In this document: positions 17,319 to 25,168 of the stretch, in pieces
Layout: every line of letters begins with the position of its first letter
Numbering within the stretch: position 1 is the stretch's first letter
DNA from: Acidimicrobiaceae bacterium
GTDB taxonomy: Bacteria; Actinomycetota; Acidimicrobiia; Acidimicrobiales; Bog-793
NCBI GenBank assembly: GCA_003140595.1
Contig: PLKG01000129.1
Span: forward strand, 1 to 50,314
Length of the DNA: 50,314 nucleotides
Direction: 5' to 3'
Position numbers and translations under genes: made by a program
Notes under the pieces: generated by a model
What the model was told of the DNA's origin: nothing
The model's input: only the letters and a program-made list of their open reading frames with translations
The model's database searches: none

Positions 17319-17929
17319 GAGAGCAGGAAGAGGGCGCTGAACAGCCCGATCCAAACGAAATCGACGAAGTGCCAGTAGTAGCTGACGGCCTGGAACACGG
17401 CGGTCTCGCCCGGATCGCCACCCTTGATCGAGCCGGCAAGACGTCCGAGGAGGGCGATCATGGCCACGAGCCCGAGAAGCACGTGAAGTCCGTGCAGACC
17501 ACTCATGATGTAGAAGAGCGAGCCATAGGCGTTAGTGCGCGGTCGAAAAGGAAGGGTCTTCCACTCGTAAGCCTGGTTCGCGAGAAAGGCCGTGCCGAGG
17601 ACGAAGCTCGTAATGATCCAGTTGCGGGCCGCCTTGAAATGCCCGCGCTCTTGCGCCCACACTCCGAGCTGGAACGTCGGGCTGGAAGCCAGAAGGGCAA
17701 AGGTAAAGATCAACGCCTGGATCGTGTCGAGATGCCTCCCAGGAGGAAATGTCCCCGGTGGAGGCCACAGCGGCATGTTGTGGGCGCGAATCGTAAAGAA
17801 GGCGGCGAATAGGCCGCTGAAGAACATAAATTCCGAGCCAAGCCAGACGACTACGCCAACGGCGAGCAACTGGGGCCCCCCCGGCTGCTGTCGGCTGTGC
17901 GGGCGCGGCAGTACTACTGCATCGCTCAC
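17315..17929 (-). CDS. ctaE: cytochrome c oxidase subunit III
   Basis: Structural subunit of the aa3 oxidase. The 204-residue protein has five transmembrane segments, as in the short actinobacterial form: WLGSEFMFFSGLFAAFF opens the first, and YWHFVDFVWIGLFSALFLLS ends the last. The Glu of SEFMFF and the His residues of SGLHGLHVLLG are family marks. I take the GTG at 17929 (VSDAVVLPRPHSRQQPG); the frame extends further upstream but the extra residues are not family-like and overlap the hemE promoter region. It is first gene of the ctaE-qcrC-qcrA-qcrB unit and divergent from hemE. Confidence 0.94.
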   Translation of the reverse strand: MSDAVVLPRPHSRQQPGGPQLLAVGVVVWLGSEFMFFSGLFAAFFTIRAHNMPLWPPPGTFPPGRHLDTIQALIFTFALLASSPTFQLGVWAQERGHFKAARNWIITSFVLGTAFLANQAYEWKTLPFRPRTNAYGSLFYIMSGLHGLHVLLGLVAMIALLGRLAGSIKGGDPGETAVFQAVSYYWHFVDFVWIGLFSALFLLS

Positions 17930-18006
17930 GGCGTACTTTCTAGTCGAAAGGTTCGCCCGAATCCAGCAGTTAGCGCGGTGAAATGAGGTCCATCCCAAGC
18001 TCGGGA

Positions 18007-18012
18007 TACTGT
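18007..18012 (+). promoter_or_regulatory. candidate leaderless -10 of hemE
   Basis: TACTGT lies 6 bases before the GTG at 18019. There is no ribosome site in between, and the match supports that GTG as the true start. Confidence 0.45.
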
Positions 18013-18018
18013 CGTGCC

Positions 18019-19074
18019 GTGAGAGCCCCCAATTCGCCCTTCCTCGGCGCGTGCCGGTGTCTGCCCGTCGAACGGACACCGGTGTGGTTCATGCGACAGG
18101 CGGGGAGATCCCTCCCGGAGTACCGCCGTCTGCGCGGAGACGGCAACATCCTGGACGCGATCGCGAAACCCGAACTTGCGGCCGAGCTGACACTTCAACC
18201 TGTACGCCGGTACGGGGTCGATGCCGCCATCTTGTTCTCCGACATCGTCGTGCCGCTCGCGGCAATCGGAGTCGGAGTTGAGATCGTGCCGGGACGAGGA
18301 CCGGTGATCGACCCGCCTTTTCGGACCCCTGAGGACCTGAGCCGTCTTCGGCCTCTCGAGCCCGATGTCGATCTCGCGCACGTGCTGGAGACCGTCCGAA
18401 TCCTTACGAGGGAACTGGATGTCCCGCTGATCGGCTTTGCTGGCGCCCCGTTCACCCTCGCGAGCTACCTCATCGAGGGCGGTCCTTCGCGGACATTCGG
18501 CCGTACCAAGGCCCTCATGTACGGCGAGCCCGAGCTGTGGCATCAGATTCTCGATCGTCTTGCCGACATAGCACTGGCGACACTGAAGGCCGAGGTCGAG
18601 GCCGGCGCCTCGGCGGTCCAGCTTTTCGACAGCTGGGTCGGAGTGCTCTCTGCCGCGGACTACGCGAGTTTTGTTCTGGCCGCCTCGCGTAAGGTCCTCG
18701 AAGGCGTGGCCGACCTTGGCGTGCCCAGGATCCATTTCGGCGTCGGCACCGGCGAGTTGCTCGGGCTCATGTCCGAGGCTGGAGCAGACGTTGTGGGTGT
18801 CGACTGGCGGGTGCCGCTGTCTGTGGCCCGAGGTCGTATCGGCGCAGGAAAGGCCGTCCAGGGCAATCTGGACCCTGCCATTTGTCTTGCACCTGTCGGC
18901 GCGGTGATTGAGGAGACGACCAAGATCCTCGCGGACGCGGGCGACCAGCCCGGACACATCTTCAATCTCGGGCACGGCGTTCTGCCCGAGACCGATCCCG
19001 GGGTACTCGCTCGCGTGGTCGAGACCGTCCACGACTGGAAACCGGCCGGGCTGCAAAGCGAGGCGGCCGGCTGA
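18019..19074 (+). CDS. hemE: uroporphyrinogen III decarboxylase
   Basis: Removes four carboxyl groups from uroporphyrinogen III to give coproporphyrinogen III. The protein is 351 residues from the GTG at 18019; an ATG at 17983 in the same frame would add 12. Family motifs are in order: [18 protein letters not shown] at the N-terminus (substrate Arg residues), FSDIVVPL (catalytic Asp), [26 protein letters not shown] and [12 protein letters not shown] near the end. A TAnnnT hexamer just before the GTG supports that start. The stop overlaps the hemH ATG by one base (TGATG), so it heads the hemE-hemH-hemY-lnt operon. Confidence 0.96.
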   Translation: MRAPNSPFLGACRCLPVERTPVWFMRQAGRSLPEYRRLRGDGNILDAIAKPELAAELTLQPVRRYGVDAAILFSDIVVPLAAIGVGVEIVPGRGPVIDPPFRTPEDLSRLRPLEPDVDLAHVLETVRILTRELDVPLIGFAGAPFTLASYLIEGGPSRTFGRTKALMYGEPELWHQILDRLADIALATLKAEVEAGASAVQLFDSWVGVLSAADYASFVLAASRKVLEGVADLGVPRIHFGVGTGELLGLMSEAGADVVGVDWRVPLSVARGRIGAGKAVQGNLDPAICLAPVGAVIEETTKILADAGDQPGHIFNLGHGVLPETDPGVLARVVETVHDWKPAGLQSEAAG

Positions 19075-20021
19075 TGGAACAGGCTTCGGCGCCAGTCGGG
19101 GTTCTCGTCATGGCCTATGGGACCCCTTCCTCGCTCGAAAAGATCGAGGCTTATTACACCGACGTGCGTCGCGGACGTCCACCAACTGCCGAGCAGTTGT
19201 CCGACCTGACAAGGCGCTACGAAGCGATAGGCGGAGTCTCCCCTCTCTCGCGTCACACCGCCGAGCAAGTGTCAGGGATCCAGCAGCAGTTGGATCTCCG
19301 CTTTCCCGGCCGCTACCTGTGCACCGTCGGCAACAAGCACTCCGACCCCCGCATCGAAAGCGCCGTCGAGATCCTCGTCGGGCAAGGAGTGCGATCGCTG
19401 GTGGGACTCGTGCTTGCGCCCCACTACTCGCGCGGCAGTATCGGTGAGTACGTGTCCCGTGCTAGAGCGCGGGCGACAGACCTCGGCGTGTCCACGGCGT
19501 TCGTCGAGCATTGGCACGACCAGGTTGTGCTCGTCGAGCTCCTCGCCGAGCGCGTGGTCCGCGCCGTCGAGTCGCTCGGGACCGCAGGCGCCGACGCCCA
19601 GGCCAACGGCGAGCTCATCCTTCTCGTCACCGCACACAGCCTCCCGGTTCGCGTAGTGACAGACGGTGACCCCTACACAGACCAGCTCCGCGAAAGCGCT
19701 GAGCTTGTGGCGTCGGCCGCCGGACTCGGTCGATGGGACATCGGTTGGCAGAGTGCAGGCCGAACGTCCGAACCGTGGCTAGGCCCGGACATCCTTGACC
19801 GACTGCGGGCACTTCCGGGCGAAGGAGTCAGAGCAGTGGTGGTATGCCCGGCGGGCTTCACCTCCGATCACCTCGAGATCCTCTACGACCTGGACATCGA
19901 GGCGAGCCGCGTCGCTGGCGAGGTAGGTGTGGCTTTCGCCCGGACCGAGTCGCTGAATGCCGCTCCAAGGATGTGCGCCGCGCTCGCCGATCTCGTTGTC
20001 AGCTACGCCGAGAGGCTCTGA
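19074..20021 (+). CDS. hemH: ferrochelatase, probably coproporphyrin type (CpfC)
   Basis: Inserts ferrous iron into a porphyrin. In Gram-positive actinobacteria the substrate is coproporphyrin III, so CpfC is the better name. The 315-residue protein has LVMAYGTP at the N-terminus, GNKHSDPRIESAV, the catalytic His in VTAHSLPVRV and the Glu in SDHLEILYDLDIE. The two last motifs match the metal-site pair of Bacillus subtilis HemH. It is coupled to hemE by TGATG and is 4 bases from hemY. Placement with a protoporphyrinogen-oxidase-type gene fits the coproporphyrin-dependent route. The last enzyme of that route (ChdC/HemQ) is not in this window. Confidence 0.95.
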   Translation: MEQASAPVGVLVMAYGTPSSLEKIEAYYTDVRRGRPPTAEQLSDLTRRYEAIGGVSPLSRHTAEQVSGIQQQLDLRFPGRYLCTVGNKHSDPRIESAVEILVGQGVRSLVGLVLAPHYSRGSIGEYVSRARARATDLGVSTAFVEHWHDQVVLVELLAERVVRAVESLGTAGADAQANGELILLVTAHSLPVRVVTDGDPYTDQLRESAELVASAAGLGRWDIGWQSAGRTSEPWLGPDILDRLRALPGEGVRAVVVCPAGFTSDHLEILYDLDIEASRVAGEVGVAFARTESLNAAPRMCAALADLVVSYAERL

Positions 20022-20025
20022 GGCG

Positions 20026-21525
20026 ATGAGCCGCGTCGTTGCTGTCGTGGGCGGTGGGATCAGCGGACTCGCCGCGGCCCGTGCCCTCGCCGGCGCTCGG
20101 CCCGCCAGTCTCGAGCTACGCGACCACTCGAGTCGTCACAAAGGCGAGTCCAACCTCGAGATCGTCGTCTTGGAGTCGGGTGACCGCTTCGGGGGCAAGA
20201 TCCTTTCCGGCGAGTTCAGGGGACGTTCGCTCGACTTCGGTCCGGATAACTTCCTGACCCGGAACCCGAGTCTCACCGAGCTCTGCGATCAGCTCGCGAT
20301 AGGCGACGATCTCGTGGCTCCGGCGACAAGCTCGGCCTCGGTGGTGGCGCGGGGCGCTCTCCGCCCTCTGCCGACCGGCCTGATCCTCGGCTTGCCCCCC
20401 GACCTTTCAGCGCTCGCCCGATCGCGGATCGTGAGCAACCGAGGGCTTGCCCGAGCGGCGCTCGACCTACTCGCCATGAGCGCACCCATCTCGGCCTCGA
20501 GCCTGGGCCTTGCTCCCGCGAATGGCGCTTACGAGAAAGGTGGCCCCGAGTGGAGCGCCGGGTCGATACTCACAAGCCGGCTCGGCAGAGAGCTGGTCGA
20601 GCGTCTCGTCGATCCATTGCTCGGCGGCATCAACGCCGGCGGTCTCGACCAGCTCTCACTGGTCGTCGTGGCCCCCCAGGTGGCTCGGGCTCTCGTCGGC
20701 CATCGCAGCGTCACTCGCGCTTTGAGGCTGTTGGCGCAAAAAATGCCGAAACCCTCGGTGAACACTGGCGGCAAGCCCAGGCCTTTCTTCCTCGGAATGC
20801 GGGGAGGCCTCGGCCGTATTGTGGAGGCCCTTGTCGACGACCTCAGGCGCCGAGGCGTGCAGCTCCGAACAAGCACAGAGGTGAAGGCCCTCCGTCGCGG
20901 TCAGGACCGCTACGAGCTCGAGACAACGAACGGGACAATCGTGGCAGACGGTGTCGTGCTCGCGGCACCCGGTTATGTCTCCGCCCGGCTACTGGTCGAC
21001 AGTGCTCCGGAGGCAGCAGCCGAGCTCGGCTCGATCCCGCACTCCAGCGTCGCTCTCATCACCCTCGCCTGGCCCGCGGCCGCAGGATCACTTCCCCGGG
21101 GAAGCGGTTTCCTCGTACCCCGCTGCGAACGGCGGATCATCACCGGCTGCACCTTCCTGTCGGCCAAGTGGCCCCACGCGGCCAACGCCGGTGAAGTGGT
21201 CGTCCGCGCCTCGACCGGGCGGTACGGCGATGAACGGCCCTCCACAATGTCTGACGATGAGCTCATCGAAGCAGTGCTCGGGGAACTGCGAGAACTCATG
21301 GGTGCCACAGTCACACCGCTCGCAACCATGGTTCAGCGTTGGCCGCGCGCTTTCCCGCAGTACCTGCCCGGGCACCTGAGAAAGATCGAGCGGGCGCGAT
21401 TGGCACTCGGGGAGCTGCCCGCCCTCGCACTCGCGGGACCATCGCTGGGCGGGATCGGCATCCCGGCGTGCCTTACCACTGGCGAGCGGGCCGCGATGGA
21501 GGTTCGCGACCGTCTGCGCCTGTGA
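20026..21525 (+). CDS. hemY: coproporphyrinogen/protoporphyrinogen oxidase (CgoX/HemY)
   Basis: A FAD enzyme that oxidises coproporphyrinogen III to coproporphyrin III with oxygen. The 499-residue protein opens with the FAD-binding VAVVGGGISGLAAARAL. It has FGGKILSGEFRGRSLDFGPD, FLGMRGGLGRIVEALVDDLRRRGV, and ends in LALAGPSLGGIGIPACLTTGERAA, the C-terminal FAD contact of this family. Length is slightly above the 460-480 usual, with an insertion of about 15 residues after the first helix (ELRDHSSRHKGESN). The start is 4 bases after the hemH stop and the stop overlaps the lnt GTG as GTGA. The identification is firm; which porphyrinogen is used is inferred from the phylum. Confidence 0.95.
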   Translation: MSRVVAVVGGGISGLAAARALAGARPASLELRDHSSRHKGESNLEIVVLESGDRFGGKILSGEFRGRSLDFGPDNFLTRNPSLTELCDQLAIGDDLVAPATSSASVVARGALRPLPTGLILGLPPDLSALARSRIVSNRGLARAALDLLAMSAPISASSLGLAPANGAYEKGGPEWSAGSILTSRLGRELVERLVDPLLGGINAGGLDQLSLVVVAPQVARALVGHRSVTRALRLLAQKMPKPSVNTGGKPRPFFLGMRGGLGRIVEALVDDLRRRGVQLRTSTEVKALRRGQDRYELETTNGTIVADGVVLAAPGYVSARLLVDSAPEAAAELGSIPHSSVALITLAWPAAAGSLPRGSGFLVPRCERRIITGCTFLSAKWPHAANAGEVVVRASTGRYGDERPSTMSDDELIEAVLGELRELMGATVTPLATMVQRWPRAFPQYLPGHLRKIERARLALGELPALALAGPSLGGIGIPACLTTGERAAMEVRDRLRL

Positions 21526-23045
21526 GGCGCACGGTCCTCGTCGCGCGATGGCTCGCCCCCTTGGGCGGTGGCGTTCTCGTGGCCCTTTCACTGCCACCGT
21601 TCGGGCTGTGGCCCCTCGCATTGTGCGGAGTGGCGATTCTCGCCTGGAGCCTGAGGGGCCAGCCGACTGTGAGTCGGGCAGCGGCTGGCTTCCTCGCTGG
21701 TGTCGGGCAGTTCGCGATCGGCCTCGCCTGGGCCGACAAGTTCACGTTGCTCGGCTATAGCGGGCTTGTCATCCTCCATTCGGCGATGTTCGCCGTCGCC
21801 TGCGTGCTGGTCCCGGGGGGTCCCGCCCGGGCACCGGCTACCGCTGGCCTGCTGACGCTCGCGGAGTGGGCGCGCGAACGCTGGCCCTTCGGCGGTGTGC
21901 CACCGGGTGGGATCGCTTTCGGGCAATTAGGCAGCCCCCTTGTCGGTACGGCACGCGTCGGTGGGACCGTCCTGTTGGTTGGTGTCACATACCTCGCCGG
22001 CGTGTCGATCAGCGAGTTGGCCGCCTGCTGGTTCCAGCGGCGAGGTAGGCACGGCGTTCATGACAACGGGCTGATCGCGGGTTGCCTGAGCCTGGCCGTC
22101 GTGGTCGCGCTGGCGATCTGGGGCGCTTTCGCCGCGGACGGCGGACCTCCGGTGCGCACCCTGCGCGTCGCCATCGTGCAGGGTGGGGGCCGGCGAGGCC
22201 TGTCCGATGTGCAGGTATCGGCGTCGGATGTGTACGCCGCTGCGTTGCGGGCGACGACCATAGTCCACCCGCCAGTCGAACTCGTGCTCTGGCCAGAGGA
22301 CGTTGTGGCGCTCGGCGAGCCGCTCAAAGGCTCTCCGCAAGCCGCTCAGCTCTCCGCGATCGCCCGGAGGCTGCACACGACGCTCGTCGCAGGTATCACG
22401 GAGCCCGTCGGCGCGACCCAGTTCCGGAACGAGATCGTCACCTACTCCCCATCTGGTGCCCTGGTAGCGGTGTTCGAGAAGGTCCACCGGGTTCCTTTCG
22501 GCGAGTACGTGCCTTGGCGGTCCTTCTTCTCTCACCTGGCAAACCTTGAGGCGATTCCCCGAGACGCCATCCCCGGGCACGGGAGCGGGATGATCTCGAC
22601 GCCGGTCGGACGTGTAGCCGTGCTCGTGTCCTACGAGACGTTCTTTCCCGACCGCGGACGCTCTGGCGTGACAGCCGGCGGGCGGCTGATCCTCGTACCG
22701 ACGAATACGTCGTCGTATTCGAGCGAACAGGCTCCCGCTCAAGAGATGGCGGCCTCCCGCCTGCAGGCGATCGAGGAGGGCCGCGACCTGTTGCAGGCGG
22801 CGCCTACCGGGTACTCGGCGGTGGTCGACAACCGCGGAGACGTGCTCCGACTGACACGCTTGTCGGTGTCGGCCGTGCTGCGCGCCACCGTCGCTCTGCG
22901 CGACGGGACGACTCTGTACACGCGTTTCGGTGATCTGCCGACAGTCCTACTCGCGCTCTGCGCGTCACTCGTGGCCTGGGTGCTCGCTATCGCCGAGCGC
23001 CGCCGCGAGAAGAGCCTCAGGAAGACAGCACGCCCTCCGCAATGA
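21522..23045 (+). CDS. lnt: apolipoprotein N-acyltransferase-like protein, catalytic Cys replaced by Ser
   Basis: A 507-residue membrane protein with six or more N-terminal transmembrane helices (about 1-200) and a nitrilase-superfamily domain (about 205-460) facing the outside. Lnt N-acylates the N-terminal Cys of mature lipoproteins. Of the Glu-Lys-Cys triad, the Glu is in VLWPEDVVAL and the Lys in EKVHRVPFGEYVPW, but the Cys position reads VLVSYETFFPD: codon 22629-22631 is TCC, so residue 370 is Ser. Activity is therefore uncertain; a Ser nucleophile or a non-catalytic role are alternatives. The GTG at 21522 overlaps the hemY stop, making it the last gene of the heme operon. Confidence 0.88.
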   Translation: MRRTVLVARWLAPLGGGVLVALSLPPFGLWPLALCGVAILAWSLRGQPTVSRAAAGFLAGVGQFAIGLAWADKFTLLGYSGLVILHSAMFAVACVLVPGGPARAPATAGLLTLAEWARERWPFGGVPPGGIAFGQLGSPLVGTARVGGTVLLVGVTYLAGVSISELAACWFQRRGRHGVHDNGLIAGCLSLAVVVALAIWGAFAADGGPPVRTLRVAIVQGGGRRGLSDVQVSASDVYAAALRATTIVHPPVELVLWPEDVVALGEPLKGSPQAAQLSAIARRLHTTLVAGITEPVGATQFRNEIVTYSPSGALVAVFEKVHRVPFGEYVPWRSFFSHLANLEAIPRDAIPGHGSGMISTPVGRVAVLVSYETFFPDRGRSGVTAGGRLILVPTNTSSYSSEQAPAQEMAASRLQAIEEGRDLLQAAPTGYSAVVDNRGDVLRLTRLSVSAVLRATVALRDGTTLYTRFGDLPTVLLALCASLVAWVLAIAERRREKSLRKTARPPQ

Positions 23046-23085
23046 CGTGAGGCAGCTCAACACATCGCCAGGTAGAAGGACCGGG

Positions 23086-23685
23086 TCAGCGGGCCTCAGC
23101 GACCGGGTCGACGGTCTCGCTTGCAGAGAGGGTGGGAAGCCCGGACTCGAGCACGCCCGAATCGGCCGTCGCGGAGACCGAGGTCTCCCCCGCCAGCTCA
23201 ACGGGCGACTCTTGTTCTTGATCGAGGGTCCGGGCTCCGAACAAGAACCGGTTGAACAAGAAGTACCGAGCCGTCCAGATAAGGGCATAGGTGAGCAGGT
23301 TGGCACCGTTGACGATCAACGCACGAGCGAGGGATCCGCTCGCGATCCGGTCGGCGTTGTGAGCGGCTACCCCGACTGCCGCTGTCGAAATCACCATGGC
23401 GGTAAAGGAGATCGTCCAGAAAGGCACGACCTCTCGCCATACCTTCGACCGGCCGGTCTTGCCCCAGGTCCAGGTGCGATTGAGGTAATACGCCGGAAGG
23501 GACGCGACAGCCGTGGCGATCACGTTGCACTCCATCGCGGACCCGACCTTCCAGATGTGGTAGGTCGAGAAGAGAACCACCTGGGACACGATCGTCGATA
23601 TGATCGAAACCGAGGCATACTTCCAAAGACGCCCGAAGTGCTCCGTCCGCCGGAACGCGAGAACCCGGCTCACTAGCGAAGCCAT
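23086..23685 (-). CDS. GtrA-family membrane protein
   Basis: A 199-residue protein with four transmembrane helices. It has the GtrA signature: WKYASVSIISTIVSQVVLF at the first helix, the LNRTWTWGK loop motif after the second, and ARYFLFNRFLFG after the last. GtrA-like proteins are thought to flip or support transfer of polyprenyl-linked sugars to the outer face, acting with a glycosyltransferase. No such partner is adjacent. The C-terminal 45 residues are acidic and Ser/Ala-rich. The ATG at 23685 has TAGACT 6 bases upstream, and the promoter overlaps that of tesB. Confidence 0.9.
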   Translation of the reverse strand: MASLVSRVLAFRRTEHFGRLWKYASVSIISTIVSQVVLFSTYHIWKVGSAMECNVIATAVASLPAYYLNRTWTWGKTGRSKVWREVVPFWTISFTAMVISTAAVGVAAHNADRIASGSLARALIVNGANLLTYALIWTARYFLFNRFLFGARTLDQEQESPVELAGETSVSATADSGVLESGLPTLSASETVDPVAEAR

Positions 23686-23691
23686 GCTCTA

Positions 23692-23697
23692 AGTCTA
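23692..23697 (-). promoter_or_regulatory. candidate leaderless -10 of gtrA-like gene
   Basis: TAGACT on the minus strand is 6 bases before the ATG at 23685. Two of its bases (23696-23697) are shared with the plus-strand -10 of tesB. Confidence 0.45.
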
Positions 23698-23701
23698 TCG
23701 T
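23696..23701 (+). promoter_or_regulatory. candidate leaderless -10 of tesB
   Basis: TATCGT is 7 bases before the GTG at 23709. It overlaps the opposite-strand -10 of the gtrA-like gene in a 23-base spacer. Confidence 0.45.
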
Positions 23702-23708
23702 CTCATCT

Positions 23709-24587
23709 GTGACTCAGGCTCTGGACCGGCTGGTCGAGCTACTCGACCTCGAGGCGATCGAGGTCAACATCTTCCGAGGCAAGAACCTCGACGAGACCCG
23801 CCTACGTGTCTTCGGAGGTCAGGTGGCCGCACAGTCGCTGGTCGCGGCGGGTCGGACGGTTGACTCCGGTCGGGTGCACTCCCTCCATTCGTACTTCCTT
23901 CGCCCCGGCGACCCGACTGCTCCGATCCTCTACGAGGTCGACCGCATCCGCGACGGGCGTTCGTTTACGACGCGGCGCGTGGTTGCGATCCAGCACGGCC
24001 GCGCCATCTTCAATCTCCAGTGCTCGTTCCACACCGAAGAGGGCCCCGGCCCGATGCACCAGGCCGAGATGCCAGAGGTGCCCCGGCCGGAGGACCTGCC
24101 GACGCTTCGCGAGCGCCTCGAGCCTTATCGCGACCAGTTGCCTGACTGGTTCGTGGTGGACCGGCCGCGTCCGATCGATCAGCGATACGTCGGCGATCTC
24201 CCGTGGCTGCCCACAGCGAGTCGAGAGACTCGCCAGAGATTGTGGGTGCGCGCTGACGGGGAGCTGGCCGACGACCCGCTGCTCCACGCAGCTGTGGTCG
24301 CTTACGCCTCGGACATGTCGATCATCGACTCGGTCCTAAGACCTCACGAGGTCCGGTGGACAGACGGGCGGAACATGGTCGTCAGCCTGGACCACTGCAT
24401 GTGGTTCCACCGCCCCTTCCGAGCCGACCAGTGGTTGCTGGTCGATCAGGACTCCCCCAACGCGTTCGGAGCGCGAGGGCTGGCAAGAGGGCTCATCTTC
24501 GACAAGCAGGGACGCCTGGTCGTGAGCCTCGTGCAAGAAGGTCTGGTCCGCGTGACCACGCAGGACCCCCCACCAGGAGAACCTTGA
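23709..24587 (+). CDS. tesB: acyl-CoA thioesterase II
   Basis: Cytosolic hydrolase of acyl-CoA to free fatty acid and CoA. The 292-residue protein is a double hot-dog TesB. The first repeat has RVFGGQVAAQSLVAAGRTV and SYFLRPGD. The second carries the catalytic Asp in YASDMSIID, then SLDHCMWFHRPFRADQWLL and GARGLARGLIFDKQGRLVVS. Length is normal (E. coli 286). The GTG start directly follows a TAnnnT hexamer, consistent with a leaderless message. It is followed 4 bases later by a small membrane protein gene. The identification is firm; chain-length preference is unknown. Confidence 0.95.
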   Translation: MTQALDRLVELLDLEAIEVNIFRGKNLDETRLRVFGGQVAAQSLVAAGRTVDSGRVHSLHSYFLRPGDPTAPILYEVDRIRDGRSFTTRRVVAIQHGRAIFNLQCSFHTEEGPGPMHQAEMPEVPRPEDLPTLRERLEPYRDQLPDWFVVDRPRPIDQRYVGDLPWLPTASRETRQRLWVRADGELADDPLLHAAVVAYASDMSIIDSVLRPHEVRWTDGRNMVVSLDHCMWFHRPFRADQWLLVDQDSPNAFGARGLARGLIFDKQGRLVVSLVQEGLVRVTTQDPPPGEP

Positions 24588-24590
24588 CAG

Positions 24591-24779
24591 ATGCTCGGCG
24601 TCACTGTGGCCTTTGCGATTGGCTTCGGGACTTTCGTCGTGCTGATGGTCGTGCTGGCCGTGTTCGTACTGCGTTTTGCAATTCGAGAGGGTCGGCGCCG
24701 TCAGCCGGCCGCCGGTCCTGCAACCGCTCCTGACCCGGAGGGTGGTACCTGCCCAGACGGGCGGCCCGGTTCGAACTAG
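24591..24779 (+). CDS. small single-pass membrane protein, unknown
   Basis: A 62-residue protein with one transmembrane helix (GVTVAFAIGFGTFVVLMVVLA, about residues 3-30), a short basic stretch (REGRRRQ) and a Pro/Gly-rich tail. This implies an N-out or N-in single-pass anchor. It starts 4 bases after the tesB stop, so it is probably co-transcribed. Its stop overlaps the 3' end of convergent ctaF by 4 bases. I do not recognise a family. Clean hydrophobic pattern and spacing support a real gene. Confidence 0.6.
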   Translation: MLGVTVAFAIGFGTFVVLMVVLAVFVLRFAIREGRRRQPAAGPATAPDPEGGTCPDGRPGSN

Positions 24780-25168
24780 ACCAGGCCGCCTCTCCGGCTC
24801 TCGTAGACGACTCCGACGAGGGCGGCGACGGCAAGGAAGAGGCCCACCCCGAGCGTCCAGGCTCCGAACACGAACGCCAAGGCGACAAAAGTCGCGCCGA
24901 GACCGAGAACGAACGGCCAGATGCTGCTTCCGGGAAAGGCTCCGACAACGCCCGCCCCGTCCTCGAGCGTCGCGTCGGGATCGTCCGAAGGCCGTGGGCG
25001 CATCCGCCGCGACCACCACAGGTAGTAGAACCCGGGCACGCTGCCAAGAAGGAACGTCCCGAGAAGCATGACGCTGCCGGCGTCCTCGTGGCTCCAAAGC
25101 CAATAAACGAGACCGACCAGCCCGAAGAAAAAGCCGACGAAGAGCAGTACGTAGGATTCGATCTTCAT
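24776..25168 (-). CDS. ctaF: cytochrome c oxidase subunit IV, actinobacterial type
   Basis: A 130-residue four-helix accessory subunit found in actinobacterial aa3 oxidases. Two helices are N-terminal (YVLLFVGFFFGLVGLVYWLW and VMLLGTFLLGSVPGFYYLWW), followed by a charged loop (RRMRPRPSDDPDATLEDGAG) and two C-terminal helices starting at IWPFVLGLGATFVALAFVFG. The ATG at 25168 overlaps the ctaD stop (25165-25167) as ATGA, so it is the last gene of the ctaC-ctaD-ctaF unit. The family is firm from pattern and context. Confidence 0.93.
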   Translation of the reverse strand: MKIESYVLLFVGFFFGLVGLVYWLWSHEDAGSVMLLGTFLLGSVPGFYYLWWSRRMRPRPSDDPDATLEDGAGVVGAFPGSSIWPFVLGLGATFVALAFVFGAWTLGVGLFLAVAALVGVVYESRRGGLV

